DNA from: Desulfobacteraceae bacterium
GTDB lineage: Bacteria > Desulfobacterota > Desulfobacteria > Desulfobacterales > Desulfobacteraceae
DNA: 15,322 nucleotides
Direction: 5' to 3'
Assembly (NCBI GenBank): GCA_022712835.1
Contig: JAFLJU010000029.1
Location: 1-15,322 of the forward strand
Part shown: positions 1 to 7,873 of the stretch, piece after piece
How positions within the stretch are numbered: position 1 is the first letter of the stretch
Layout of the letters: the number at the start of each line of letters is the position of its first letter
Notes under the pieces: generated by a model
Told to the model about the DNA's origin: nothing
The model's input: only the letters and a program-made list of their open reading frames with translations
Databases searched by the model: none
Translations under genes and position numbers: made by a program

Positions 1-1
1 T

Positions 2-1630
2 CTAAAAGAAAAGCCATTACCAGCCCCACACCAAGCATCACAACTCCCACCCGAAAATGAAACAAAATCACCGGGGCAGGAAAAAATAGACCAGGCACTG
101 GAGCTTTGCGGCGATGCCCAGAGAATGTGGGAAGAGGGCAACCTTGATGAGGCGCTGAGTAACCTTGATTCAGCCTACTATTTGATCCTTGAAATAGACG
201 ACAATGCCCGCAATGATTTAATCCAACAAAAAGAAGACGTTCGGTACCTTATATCCAAACGGATCCTCGAAATCTATGCATCCCGTCAATTAGTTATCAC
301 CGGACTGCATAATGAGATTCCCATTACCATGAACACTCATGTTCAAGCGGAAATAAAACGATTAACCGGCCGAGAAAGAAAATTTTTCATCCAATCCATG
401 GAACGAGCAGCCCGTTATCGGCCATACATTGTTGCAGAGCTTAAGAAGGCTGGCCTCCCCGAAGAAATTTCCTGGCTTCCATTAATAGAAAGCGGATTTA
501 AATTAAGGGCACTTTCTTCTGCCAGAGCACTGGGACTATGGCAGTTTATCCCCTCCACCGGCCATAAATTCGGACTCAGCAGAAATCAATACATTGACGA
601 GCGCATGGATCCTGAGAAGTCAACCCTTGCTGCCATTGCCTATTTAAAAGAACTTCATAACCTTTTCGGGGACTGGACAACGGCATTGGCTTCCTACAAT
701 TGCGGAGAATACAGGGTACTTAAAACCATCCGCCGCCAAAAAATCAATTACCTTGATAATTTCTGGGATCTTTACCAGAGTCTTCCCAGGGAGACCTCCC
801 GGTATGTTCCCCGGTTCCTGGCTACCCTTCATATTGTCAACAACCTTGAAAAATACAATATGAAGATCAAAAACCCCTTGCCACCCTTGGAATACGACTC
901 CTTCGACGTAAAAAAACAGGTGCTATTAAAGGATATTGCCAAGGAAATTGATGTTGCCCCCCAGGTACTGATCAAATTAAACCCTGAGTTACGGCATGCA
1001 CTGCTTCCGCCGGAAACATATCAACTCAAAATCCCTAAAGACAAAGCAGCAGGCTTCCTTGCCAAATTTGAGAAAATGAAAGTAACCTATTCCCCACCGC
1101 CGATGTATGCTTATCACCGGGTCAGAAAAGGGGATACCTTATCCGGCATTGCCAAACGATACAAGACAAGGGTCTCGACCATTTCCCGTGCAAACAAAAT
1201 TTCCAAAACCCACACCCTACGTGTCGGTAAGGTTTTAAAAATCCCGGAAAAAGCATATAAGGGCAATGTAAATAGGCGTACCCTGAAAAAGGCGAATCGA
1301 TCCCTTGCCGGTAAGCCGATCCGATACAAAGTCAACCGCGGCGACAATTTGTGGATTATAGCCGAACGGTTTTCCACAACGACCAAACAAATTATGCTCA
1401 GTAATAAATTAACCAGCACAAATTTACAAATAGGACAATCCTTATTAATATCACCCAACAACCAGGCAACACTCTCCAAAAAAGGAACCGCCATTTACAG
1501 CGTAAAATCAGGCGATAGCCCTTTTTTAATTGCAAAACGACATAATATGGCATTAAATCGTTTTCTATCCTTGAATCATCTTGATAAAAGAAGTAAGATC
1601 TTTCCCGGACAAAAACTCAAAATAGAATAA
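2..1630 (+). CDS. mltD: MltD-like membrane-bound lytic transglycosylase with three LysM repeats, 5' partial
   Basis: This enzyme cleaves the MurNAc-GlcNAc bond of peptidoglycan to leave 1,6-anhydro ends, acting in the periplasm. The frame is open to the left window edge without a stop, and the sequence before the first ATG (125) already reads like this family's helical N-terminal region, so the true start and the expected signal or lipoprotein peptide lie outside. The SLT domain spans roughly bases 400-850. Its catalytic glutamate is in LPLIESGF (codon 488-490), followed by the ALGLWQFIPSTG and ASYNCGE motifs typical of MltD-type SLT domains. A degenerate LysM-like segment (about 905-1060) precedes three clear LysM repeats at about 1112-1246, 1322-1456 and 1493-1627, each beginning with a GD-containing motif, for binding glycan. 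A tRNA gene begins 5 nt after the stop. The family assignment is firm; the MltD symbol is by architecture. Confidence 0.9.
   Translation, partial: LKEKPLPAPHQASQLPPENETKSPGQEKIDQALELCGDAQRMWEEGNLDEALSNLDSAYYLILEIDDNARNDLIQQKEDVRYLISKRILEIYASRQLVITGLHNEIPITMNTHVQAEIKRLTGRERKFFIQSMERAARYRPYIVAELKKAGLPEEISWLPLIESGFKLRALSSARALGLWQFIPSTGHKFGLSRNQYIDERMDPEKSTLAAIAYLKELHNLFGDWTTALASYNCGEYRVLKTIRRQKINYLDNFWDLYQSLPRETSRYVPRFLATLHIVNNLEKYNMKIKNPLPPLEYDSFDVKKQVLLKDIAKEIDVAPQVLIKLNPELRHALLPPETYQLKIPKDKAAGFLAKFEKMKVTYSPPPMYAYHRVRKGDTLSGIAKRYKTRVSTISRANKISKTHTLRVGKVLKIPEKAYKGNVNRRTLKKANRSLAGKPIRYKVNRGDNLWIIAERFSTTTKQIMLSNKLTSTNLQIGQSLLISPNNQATLSKKGTAIYSVKSGDSPFLIAKRHNMALNRFLSLNHLDKRSKIFPGQKLKIE
1600..1628 (+). 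promoter_or_regulatory. possible promoter for tRNA-Arg inside the mltD 3' end
   Basis: A good -10-like hexamer TAGAAT (1623-1628) sits 7 nt before the tRNA 5' end, where transcription would start at about the first tRNA base. The -35 region is poor (TTTCCC at 1601-1606, 16-nt spacer). The tRNA could equally be read from the mltD transcript. Weak call. Confidence 0.25.
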
Positions 1631-1635
1631 AATAT

Positions 1636-1710
1636 GCCCCCGTAGCTCAGTGGATAGAGCATTGGATTCCTAATCCATGTGCGCAAGTTCGATTCTTGCC
1701 GGGGGCACCA
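1636..1710 (+). tRNA. tRNA-Arg (anticodon CCT)
   Basis: A complete cloverleaf can be drawn. The acceptor stem GCCCCCG (1636-1642) pairs with CGGGGGC (1700-1706). The D arm is GCTC/GAGC (1645-1648, 1657-1660). The anticodon loop TTCCTAA (1667-1673) gives anticodon CCT, decoding AGG. The T arm is GCAAG/CTTGC around TTCGATT (1683-1699). CCA is encoded at 1708-1710. The outermost anticodon-stem pair (1662-1678) is a T-T mismatch. The gene lies 5 nt after the transglycosylase stop and 14 nt before the next start codon, so if it is co-transcribed it must be cut out of an mRNA by RNase P and 3'-processing enzymes. Confidence 0.95.
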
Positions 1711-1724
1711 CTAACAAAGACCCC

Positions 1725-2945
1725 ATGCCGAATATGATAACCAAACCCGAATTACTTGTGCCAGCCGGAAATTTTGAAAAACTTGAAATTGCCATACACT
1801 ATGGTGCGGATGCAGTGTATCTAGCCGGAAAAGATTTCAGTCTCAGAAACTTTTCAGGGAATTTTACCGATCCGGAATTGTTCAAAGCTGTCCAGACTGC
1901 ACATGACGCCAATGTGAAAATTTATCTGGCCTGCAATATTTATTCAAGGAACCACGAGCAGTCAAAGATCAAAGAATTTCTTGAAAAAATCGGCCGAATA
2001 CGACCCGACGCAATTATCATATCAGACCCCGGGATTATCATGCTGGCCCAAGAAATTATTCCCAACATTGATATTCATTTGAGTACCCAGGCCAATACAA
2101 CCAATTATAACACAGCACTGTTCTGGCAAAAGTTAGGTGTAAAACGGGTCAATCTTGCCAGGGAACTCTCCTTAGATGAGATAGATGAGATCACTCAAAA
2201 CATACAGATAGAAACAGAGACCTTTATTCATGGCGCTATGTGCATTTCATACTCGGGCAGATGCCTCCTGAGCAATGTATTGAGCAATAGAGACAGCAAC
2301 AGGGGACTTTGCAGCCATCCTTGTCGATGGAAATATGCGGTGGTTGAAGAATTACGCCCCAACGAATTTCATCCGTTGATGGAGGATTCCCGAGGGTCCT
2401 ACATTTTCAATTCAAGGGACCTATGCATGATCGACCACATTCCCGCTTTAATTGATGCACAGATTTCTTCATTGAAAATCGAAGGCAGAATGAAAGGCAT
2501 CAATTACCTCGCTTCGGTGGTTAAAACCTATCGCAATGCCATTGACGCCTATGTGGCGAATCCGACAGACTATCGCGTCAAGGAAGATTGGCAAAATGAA
2601 CTACGCCAAGTGTATCACAGGGCATACAGTACAGGTTTTTATTTTGGCAATTCAGAAGAACAATCCCCCAATATTGAGAATGTCCACCAGGGGAAGATCC
2701 ACAGCTTTATTGGCAAAGTCCTAAAGTGTTTGGATAACAAGCGTTATCTGGTCGAAATCCGAAATAAACTCAATATTAATGATCGGGTTGAAATTCTGAC
2801 CCCAAAGATTGCCGCAATGAAATCCGATATATTACAATTATCCGATCCAGATTTAAATCCCATTGAAAACGCCCAGCCAAACACCCGGGCGATAATCGAA
2901 CTGACCCATTCCTGTCAACAAAACGATATAATACGAAAAATATGA
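1725..2945 (+). CDS. trhP: Peptidase U32 family protein, TrhP/YegQ-type tRNA 5-hydroxyuridine synthesis protein
   Basis: Members of this family (E. coli YegQ/TrhP, Bacillus YrrN-YrrO) are cytoplasmic and needed to hydroxylate U34 of tRNAs. Despite the 'peptidase U32' name, protease activity is not the known role of this branch. The protein opens with KPELLVPAGNFEKL and GADAVYLAG. It carries the U32 signature around FIHGAMC..SGRC, and four cysteines (about residues 173, 180, 196 and 200; C-x6-C-x15-C-x3-C) that match the proposed iron-sulfur ligands. SRDLCMIDHIP, SLKIEGRMK and HRAYSTGFYFG match YegQ. Length is 406 aa, usual for the family. The frame is open back into the tRNA (ATG at 1677), but that start is rejected because it lies within the tRNA. 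ATG 1725 (weak AAAGA upstream) and ATG 1734 are both possible; no good ribosome binding site supports either. The tRNA-Arg next door has C34, so it is not an expected substrate. Confidence 0.85.
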   Translation: MPNMITKPELLVPAGNFEKLEIAIHYGADAVYLAGKDFSLRNFSGNFTDPELFKAVQTAHDANVKIYLACNIYSRNHEQSKIKEFLEKIGRIRPDAIIISDPGIIMLAQEIIPNIDIHLSTQANTTNYNTALFWQKLGVKRVNLARELSLDEIDEITQNIQIETETFIHGAMCISYSGRCLLSNVLSNRDSNRGLCSHPCRWKYAVVEELRPNEFHPLMEDSRGSYIFNSRDLCMIDHIPALIDAQISSLKIEGRMKGINYLASVVKTYRNAIDAYVANPTDYRVKEDWQNELRQVYHRAYSTGFYFGNSEEQSPNIENVHQGKIHSFIGKVLKCLDNKRYLVEIRNKLNINDRVEILTPKIAAMKSDILQLSDPDLNPIENAQPNTRAIIELTHSCQQNDIIRKI

Positions 2946-2956
2946 ACCATCCCGTC

Positions 2957-2993
2957 GTTAAACGATTCTTCGTTTGACTTTAGTATTATTTTT
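2957..2993 (+). terminator. Rho-independent-type terminator after trhP
   Basis: A 9-bp stem GTTAAACGA (2957-2965) / TCGTTTGAC (2970-2978), with one G-T wobble and a 4-nt loop, is followed by a T-rich tail (2979-2993, interrupted by a few other bases). It begins 11 nt after the trhP stop. The stem is AT-rich and so only moderately stable. Confidence 0.55.
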
Positions 2994-3002
2994 CTGTAAA
3001 TT
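2974..3002 (+). promoter_or_regulatory. candidate sigma70-type promoter for the che operon
   Basis: TTGACT (2974-2979, 5 of 6 to consensus) and TAAATT (2997-3002, 4 of 6) are separated by 17 nt. This sits in the only sizeable intergenic gap ahead of cheA (2946-3059), with an expected start near 3009 and a leader of about 50 nt. The -35 overlaps the 3' arm of the preceding terminator hairpin. It was found by consensus matching only. Confidence 0.45.
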
Positions 3003-3059
3003 ATCTAATAATCAAATACTTTTTAGCATTTCAAGAACAAACCTTTCGGGAGAATTAAT

Positions 3060-6000
3060 ATGTTTGAAGATGACGAAACCCTACAAATGTATATTGAAGA
3101 ATCATTGGATCATCTTGGAGATATAGAAAGTGATCTTTTAACTATTGAGGAAGGCGGAGCAAATATAGACCTTGATCTGGTGAACAATGTCTTCCGTGCA
3201 GCCCATTCTGTTAAAGGAGGGGCCGGGTTTATGGGACTGACCACCATAAAAGAGCTCTCCCATCATCTTGAGAATGTACTAGGATTAATTCGAACCAACG
3301 AACTGATACCAGATTCAAACCGCATCTCTGTTCTTTTAAAGGGATTTGACAAGCTTGAGGCCCTGTTAAAAGACATTGAAACCAGCAATGATATAGATGT
3401 ATCTGATCATATTACTGCCTTGGAAAACATAACCAAATCATCTTTGCCGGAAGACCAACAGGATATGGTTTCCACAATGGTTGATATTGTCCTTACCGAT
3501 GGCAGAATTTTTCAACACATCTCTCTTTATGAACTTGAAAAATATAAGGCGGAAGGAAAAAACCTTTTTCTGGTTGAGTATGACCTGATCAATGATATTC
3601 AGCGCAAGGGAAAGAACCCTATTGAAGTGCTGAACAGCCTCCAGAAAACCGGCACCATTGTTGATTCACGCATTGACTTTGATTCCGTAGGCACCCTTGG
3701 AGATACCGCCGGTCCCAGTAGAATTCCCTTCCAAGTCCTTTTTGCCTCCATCATTGAGTACGACATGACTGAGACGCTTTTTGATATCAACAAACGATAT
3801 ATTCATGCCATCACAGATCAGATGATTGTTTCAACCTCTGCCATGGAAGGAGACTTAGAGCCAATGACCATGGTTGGCGTGGAAAAACCTGAAACCCAAT
3901 CGCAACCTGACCTCATCGCAACGGCACCCAAAGCGGTTCAGGCCGAAAAAACGGCACCAAAGGTTATGACCACCCAGCCCGTTCCAGAGGCTGTTGCACC
4001 CAAAGTAGCTCCGTCACAAACAGAGGACAAAGATCTTCAGATTTCGGCAAAGGCCCAAACATCCCTTAGGGTAAATGTGGGACTTCTTGACACCCTCATG
4101 AACCTTGCAGGAGAACTTGTTTTAAGCCGAAACCAATTGCTCCAGGGGATCAGTTCTTCCAATGCAAAAGCAACCGAAATATCAGGGCAACGAATTGATA
4201 TGATTACCTCTGAGCTCCAAGAGGCGATCATGAGAACCCGGATGCAGCCGATTGCCAATATCCTGAATAAATTCACCCGGGTGGTAAGGGACCTTTCCCA
4301 ACAGCTGGGCAAAACAATAGAGCTTGAGATAGAAGGCAAAGATGTTGAACTTGACAAAACCATTCTGGAATCCATCAATGACCCCTTAACCCACTTGGTT
4401 CGCAACTCAGTTGACCATGGGATCGAAAGCCCCATGGAAAGAGAACAGATGGGAAAAAAACCCTTCGGCACCATCGTATTAAAGGCCTTTCATGAAGCTG
4501 GCCAGGTGAATCTTGTTATTTCAGATGACGGAAAAGGTCTCTACCCCGACAAAATTGCAGACTCAGCCATCGAAAAAGGATTGGTAACAGAACAACAAGT
4601 GGCTGAGATGTCAGAAAAAAGCAAAATGGAATTAATTTTTATGGCTGGTTTTTCAATGGCCAAGGAAGTGACGGATGTGTCCGGCAGGGGTGTGGGCATG
4701 GATGTGGTCATTACCAATATCCAAAACCTCGGAGGAATCATAGAACTGGATTCCACCCCGGGGCAGGGAACAACGATTCAAATCAAACTGCCGCTAACCC
4801 TTGCCATTATCCCAAGTCAGATCACATCGGTGGGAAATGAAAGATACGCCCTTCCCCAGGTCAATCTGAACGAACTGCTCAGAATCCCGGCTGCCCAGGT
4901 AAAAGAAAAAATTGAAACCGTCGGCGACGCTGCCGTGGTTCGATTGCGGGGAGAATTACTTCCTTTGTTGAACTTGTCTGAAATGCTCGGTATTGAAAAA
5001 ACGTATGCCGACCCTGAAGCAAAAGAAAATCGTCTTGACAGGAGGGAAAACACAGCAGATCGGCGTTCAAAACATCATCTGACACCAGAAGAGGCCCTTT
5101 CCGATGAAACAGAGGAACTCCTTGTTAATAGGAAACAAACCGATCGGCGCTACCATGCATCCAGTGCCATTAACATTGCCGTTGTTTCAGCTGGCGCTTT
5201 TAAATATGGCCTGATCGTGGATCAACTACATGATTCTGAAGAAATTGTGGTCAAACCCGTGGGACGTCACCTGAAAAAATGTACCGCCTATGCCGGTGCC
5301 ACCATTATGGGGGACGGCAAGGTCGCTCTGATTCTGGATATTGCTAACCTTGCCCAGATGGCAGAATTGTCCACCATTACCGACGCCAGCCAGTTGGCCA
5401 AGTCAGCAGAAGAGGCCTTGGCTGCCGCCGCAAAAGACCAGGTGGCCCTGCTGACCTTTAAAAATGGTGAAACAGAACATTTTGCAGCTCCCCTTAATCT
5501 GGTTGAGCGAATAGAACGGATAAAGACATCTGACATTGAGCAGATTGGTAACAAAAAAGTGGTACAGTATCGAGGAGGCGCCTTGCCTTTGTATGAACTG
5601 TCCCAGGTATCGGATTTCAGCCCCTTGCCCGAGAAAGAACAGCAGGAAGTCATCGTATTCAGGGTAAAAGACCGGGAACTTGGCCTCATGGTAACCCCAC
5701 CGGTGGATGCCATGGAACTATCCTTGGATATTGATCCATCTACCTTAAAGCAGACCGCCATAAGCGGGTCCATGATCATCAACGAACATACCACATTACT
5801 GGTGGATATTTTTGAGATGGTAAAAACATTAAACCCTGATTGGTTTGTCCAGGAAGCAAAGGTCGCCGCAGAAATGGCAACAGACGGAGAAAAGATAATT
5901 CTTTTTGCTGAAGATTCTGCTTTTTTCAGACACCAGGTCAAGGCATTCATAGAAGAAGACGGATTCAAGGTGATTGAGGCGGAAGACGGGCTGATTGCCT

Positions 6001-6260
6001 GGGAACTGCTCAAAGAAAGGGTTGATGAGATTGATCTGGTTGTTACGGATCTTGAAATGCCGAATATGGATGGTTTTGAACTCACGAAACGAATTAAAAA
6101 TGACCCAAAGTACTCACACCTTACCGTCATTGCCTTGACTTCCTTGGCAAGTGAGGCACATATTGAAAAGGGTAAAACCGTGGGGATTGATGATTATCAA
6201 ATCAAGCTGGACAGGGAAAAACTGATGAAAACCATCAGAAAGCACCTGAATTTAACCTGA
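3060..6260 (+). CDS. cheA: Hybrid chemotaxis histidine kinase CheA with C-terminal receiver
   Basis: This is the central kinase of a chemosensory array. It autophosphorylates an Hpt histidine in response to receptors and passes the phosphate to receivers. Domain order: Hpt (about 1-110, phospho-His H49 in AAHSVKGG); an alpha/beta P2-like region (about 135-255); an Ala/Pro/Lys-rich linker (about 265-325); P3 dimerisation helices (from about 335, SLRVNVGLLDTLMNLAGELV); HATPase with N box LVRNSVDHG (about 440-455), G1 DDGKGL (D489 onward) and G2 GRGVGMDVV (near 542); P5/CheW-like (about 570-770) interrupted by a charged insert with three DRR motifs (D660, D667, D695); a second CheW-like domain (about 785-935); and a receiver (about 943-1064) with phospho-Asp D997 in VVTDLEMP and Lys1049. 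At 1066 aa it is much longer than a classical CheA (about 650 aa). The start is supported by GGGAG 7 nt before ATG. It is the first gene of the che operon. Confidence 0.96.
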   Translation: MFEDDETLQMYIEESLDHLGDIESDLLTIEEGGANIDLDLVNNVFRAAHSVKGGAGFMGLTTIKELSHHLENVLGLIRTNELIPDSNRISVLLKGFDKLEALLKDIETSNDIDVSDHITALENITKSSLPEDQQDMVSTMVDIVLTDGRIFQHISLYELEKYKAEGKNLFLVEYDLINDIQRKGKNPIEVLNSLQKTGTIVDSRIDFDSVGTLGDTAGPSRIPFQVLFASIIEYDMTETLFDINKRYIHAITDQMIVSTSAMEGDLEPMTMVGVEKPETQSQPDLIATAPKAVQAEKTAPKVMTTQPVPEAVAPKVAPSQTEDKDLQISAKAQTSLRVNVGLLDTLMNLAGELVLSRNQLLQGISSSNAKATEISGQRIDMITSELQEAIMRTRMQPIANILNKFTRVVRDLSQQLGKTIELEIEGKDVELDKTILESINDPLTHLVRNSVDHGIESPMEREQMGKKPFGTIVLKAFHEAGQVNLVISDDGKGLYPDKIADSAIEKGLVTEQQVAEMSEKSKMELIFMAGFSMAKEVTDVSGRGVGMDVVITNIQNLGGIIELDSTPGQGTTIQIKLPLTLAIIPSQITSVGNERYALPQVNLNELLRIPAAQVKEKIETVGDAAVVRLRGELLPLLNLSEMLGIEKTYADPEAKENRLDRRENTADRRSKHHLTPEEALSDETEELLVNRKQTDRRYHASSAINIAVVSAGAFKYGLIVDQLHDSEEIVVKPVGRHLKKCTAYAGATIMGDGKVALILDIANLAQMAELSTITDASQLAKSAEEALAAAAKDQVALLTFKNGETEHFAAPLNLVERIERIKTSDIEQIGNKKVVQYRGGALPLYELSQVSDFSPLPEKEQQEVIVFRVKDRELGLMVTPPVDAMELSLDIDPSTLKQTAISGSMIINEHTTLLVDIFEMVKTLNPDWFVQEAKVAAEMATDGEKIILFAEDSAFFRHQVKAFIEEDGFKVIEAEDGLIAWELLKERVDEIDLVVTDLEMPNMDGFELTKRIKNDPKYSHLTVIALTSLASEAHIEKGKTVGIDDYQIKLDREKLMKTIRKHLNLT

Positions 6261-6294
6261 TAATTTCTTTTTCTAACCCCGTTAAGGAGACAAA

Positions 6295-6744
6295 ATGGCA
6301 GAAATAAATACAGACAATCCTTCTATAGATATTGAATTTTCAACATTCTATGTTGGGGGAGCACTTTGTGGAATCGACATTCTGAACATCCAGGAAATAA
6401 ACAAAAATTTTGAAATTACCAAAGTTCCCCAGGCAGCTGATTATGTTGAAGGGATCTTAAACTTAAGGGGAAGAATCGTTACGATTATTGATCTGGGAAA
6501 AAAACTGGGTCTGGAACCTGCAAGCAAAGCCAAGAATAACCGGAATATCATCGTGAATTCCGAAGATGAACACATCGGCCTTCTGGTTGATTCAATCGCT
6601 GACGTCGTCCTGGCTAAAAGCAGTGCAATAGAACCTGCTCCTTCCAATATCGGTGGGGTAAAAGGAAAATTCTTTGAAGGCGTCTTAAAGACCCAAACTT
6701 CCTTAATTGGAATTCTGGACATTAACGAGGTTCTAAAAGAATAA
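6295..6744 (+). CDS. cheW: Chemotaxis coupling protein CheW
   Basis: A single CheW/SH3-like domain of 149 aa that links chemoreceptors to CheA in the signalling array. It shows the family core: a DIEFSTFYVGGALCGIDI start strand, the conserved GILNLRGRIVTIIDL segment with the Arg used in receptor coupling, and HIGLLVDSIADV near the end. A strong AAGGAGA lies 5 nt before the ATG. It follows cheA by 34 nt, and its TAA stop overlaps the cheB start by one base (TAATG), so the two are probably translationally coupled. Confidence 0.95.
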   Translation: MAEINTDNPSIDIEFSTFYVGGALCGIDILNIQEINKNFEITKVPQAADYVEGILNLRGRIVTIIDLGKKLGLEPASKAKNNRNIIVNSEDEHIGLLVDSIADVVLAKSSAIEPAPSNIGGVKGKFFEGVLKTQTSLIGILDINEVLKE

Positions 6745-7838
6745 TGGAAAACCTAAAAGTTCTGGTGATAGATGATACCATTGTCTATAGAAAGATTGTC
6801 GGAGACGTACTAAAAGCAATTCCCGGTGTAGAAGTGGTGGGAACGGCCAATAATGGAAAGATTGCCTTGTCCAAAATTGCCACATTAAAGCCCGATCTAA
6901 TTACACTTGATATTGAGATGCCGGAAGTAAACGGAATAGAGGTGCTCCAGGAACTACAAAAAAGTCCCTCCCCCCCAGTGGTTGTCATGCTGTCTACCCT
7001 GACCCAGCAAGGAAGCGAAATGACAATCAAAGCCCTAGAACTTGGTGCCTTTGATTTTGTCCCCAAACCCGATGCCGGGAAAATGGCGGATAATTTGCTC
7101 AAGGTTAAGGAAGCAATCGAGCCCATTATTGCCGCATTAAAGCGTCAAAAAACAACCCGATTTAAAATTCGCAATAGAATTTCTCCTCTTCCCATAAAAC
7201 GGACAGAGGAAAGACACCCCCAAACGCAAGTCACTGCGACACCGCGGTCACGGGTAAAAACAAAATCAGAAATTATCGGCATCGGTATATCCACGGGTGG
7301 TCCCAACGCACTGACACGGATGATTCCGATGTTGCCAGCAGACTTCAAGGCACCCATCCTCATTGTCCAGCATATGCCGCCAATGTTCACAGCTTCCCTG
7401 GCCAACAGCCTGAACAACAAAAGCCCACTTGAGGTAAAAGAAGCGGCTGATGGTGATGTTATTATGCCCGGCCGGATTCTGATTGCCCCGGGAGGCAAAC
7501 AGATGAAAATAATTGCAGGCAAGGACGGAATATCAAGAGTAATTAAAATTACGGATGATCCGCCTGAAAATAGTTGCAGACCCTCTGTTGATTATCTTTT
7601 TCGGTCCATTGCCCAGTATTATGTGGGCCGATCCACGGGTGTCATCATGACGGGGATGGGGTCCGACGGCTCAAAAGGACTCGTGCAGATGAAAAAGAAC
7701 GGCAGCCATATCATTGCCCAAGATGAAGCGAGCTGTACTGTTTTTGGCATGCCAAAAGAACCTATTGAAACGGGTATTGTCAATGTGATAGCGCCCTTGG
7801 ATAAAATTGCAGAAGAAATTATCAAAACCGTTATTTAG
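6744..7838 (+). CDS. cheB: Chemotaxis protein-glutamate methylesterase CheB
   Basis: It removes methyl groups from (and deamidates) chemoreceptor glutamates when phosphorylated, opposing CheR. The N-terminal receiver has VIDDT, phospho-Asp D56 in ITLDIEMPEVNG and a KPDAG segment after beta5. A basic linker (about residues 130-172) leads to the esterase domain, with the Ser183 (GISTGGP) - His210 (QHMPP) - Asp308 (MGSDGSKGL) triad all in place. Length (364 aa) is normal. The start codon overlaps the cheW stop. It implies membrane or cytoplasmic chemoreceptors encoded elsewhere, since none is in this window. Confidence 0.96.
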   Translation: MENLKVLVIDDTIVYRKIVGDVLKAIPGVEVVGTANNGKIALSKIATLKPDLITLDIEMPEVNGIEVLQELQKSPSPPVVVMLSTLTQQGSEMTIKALELGAFDFVPKPDAGKMADNLLKVKEAIEPIIAALKRQKTTRFKIRNRISPLPIKRTEERHPQTQVTATPRSRVKTKSEIIGIGISTGGPNALTRMIPMLPADFKAPILIVQHMPPMFTASLANSLNNKSPLEVKEAADGDVIMPGRILIAPGGKQMKIIAGKDGISRVIKITDDPPENSCRPSVDYLFRSIAQYYVGRSTGVIMTGMGSDGSKGLVQMKKNGSHIIAQDEASCTVFGMPKEPIETGIVNVIAPLDKIAEEIIKTVI

Positions 7839-7873
7839 CAACCAATAATCACCATTTTTCATCGACCTAACCT

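Noticed and set aside
1677..1724. In-frame ATG start for the U32 protein inside the tRNA
   Set aside because: It lies in the anticodon stem of a well-formed tRNA; the family's conserved start (KPELLVPAG) begins after the later ATGs.
3855..4035. APK-rich repeats in the cheA linker as a tandem repeat
   Set aside because: The repeats are irregular and typical of flexible Ala/Pro/Lys linkers in CheA proteins; no DNA-level repeat unit.
4037..4474. 145-codon open frame antisense to the cheA kinase core
   Set aside because: It is opposite strongly conserved P3/P4 coding sequence and shows no plausible start context.
5288..6130. 280-codon open frame antisense to cheA
   Set aside because: Low-complexity Ser-rich translation with no family resemblance, fully opposite the CheW and receiver domains of cheA; a shadow frame.
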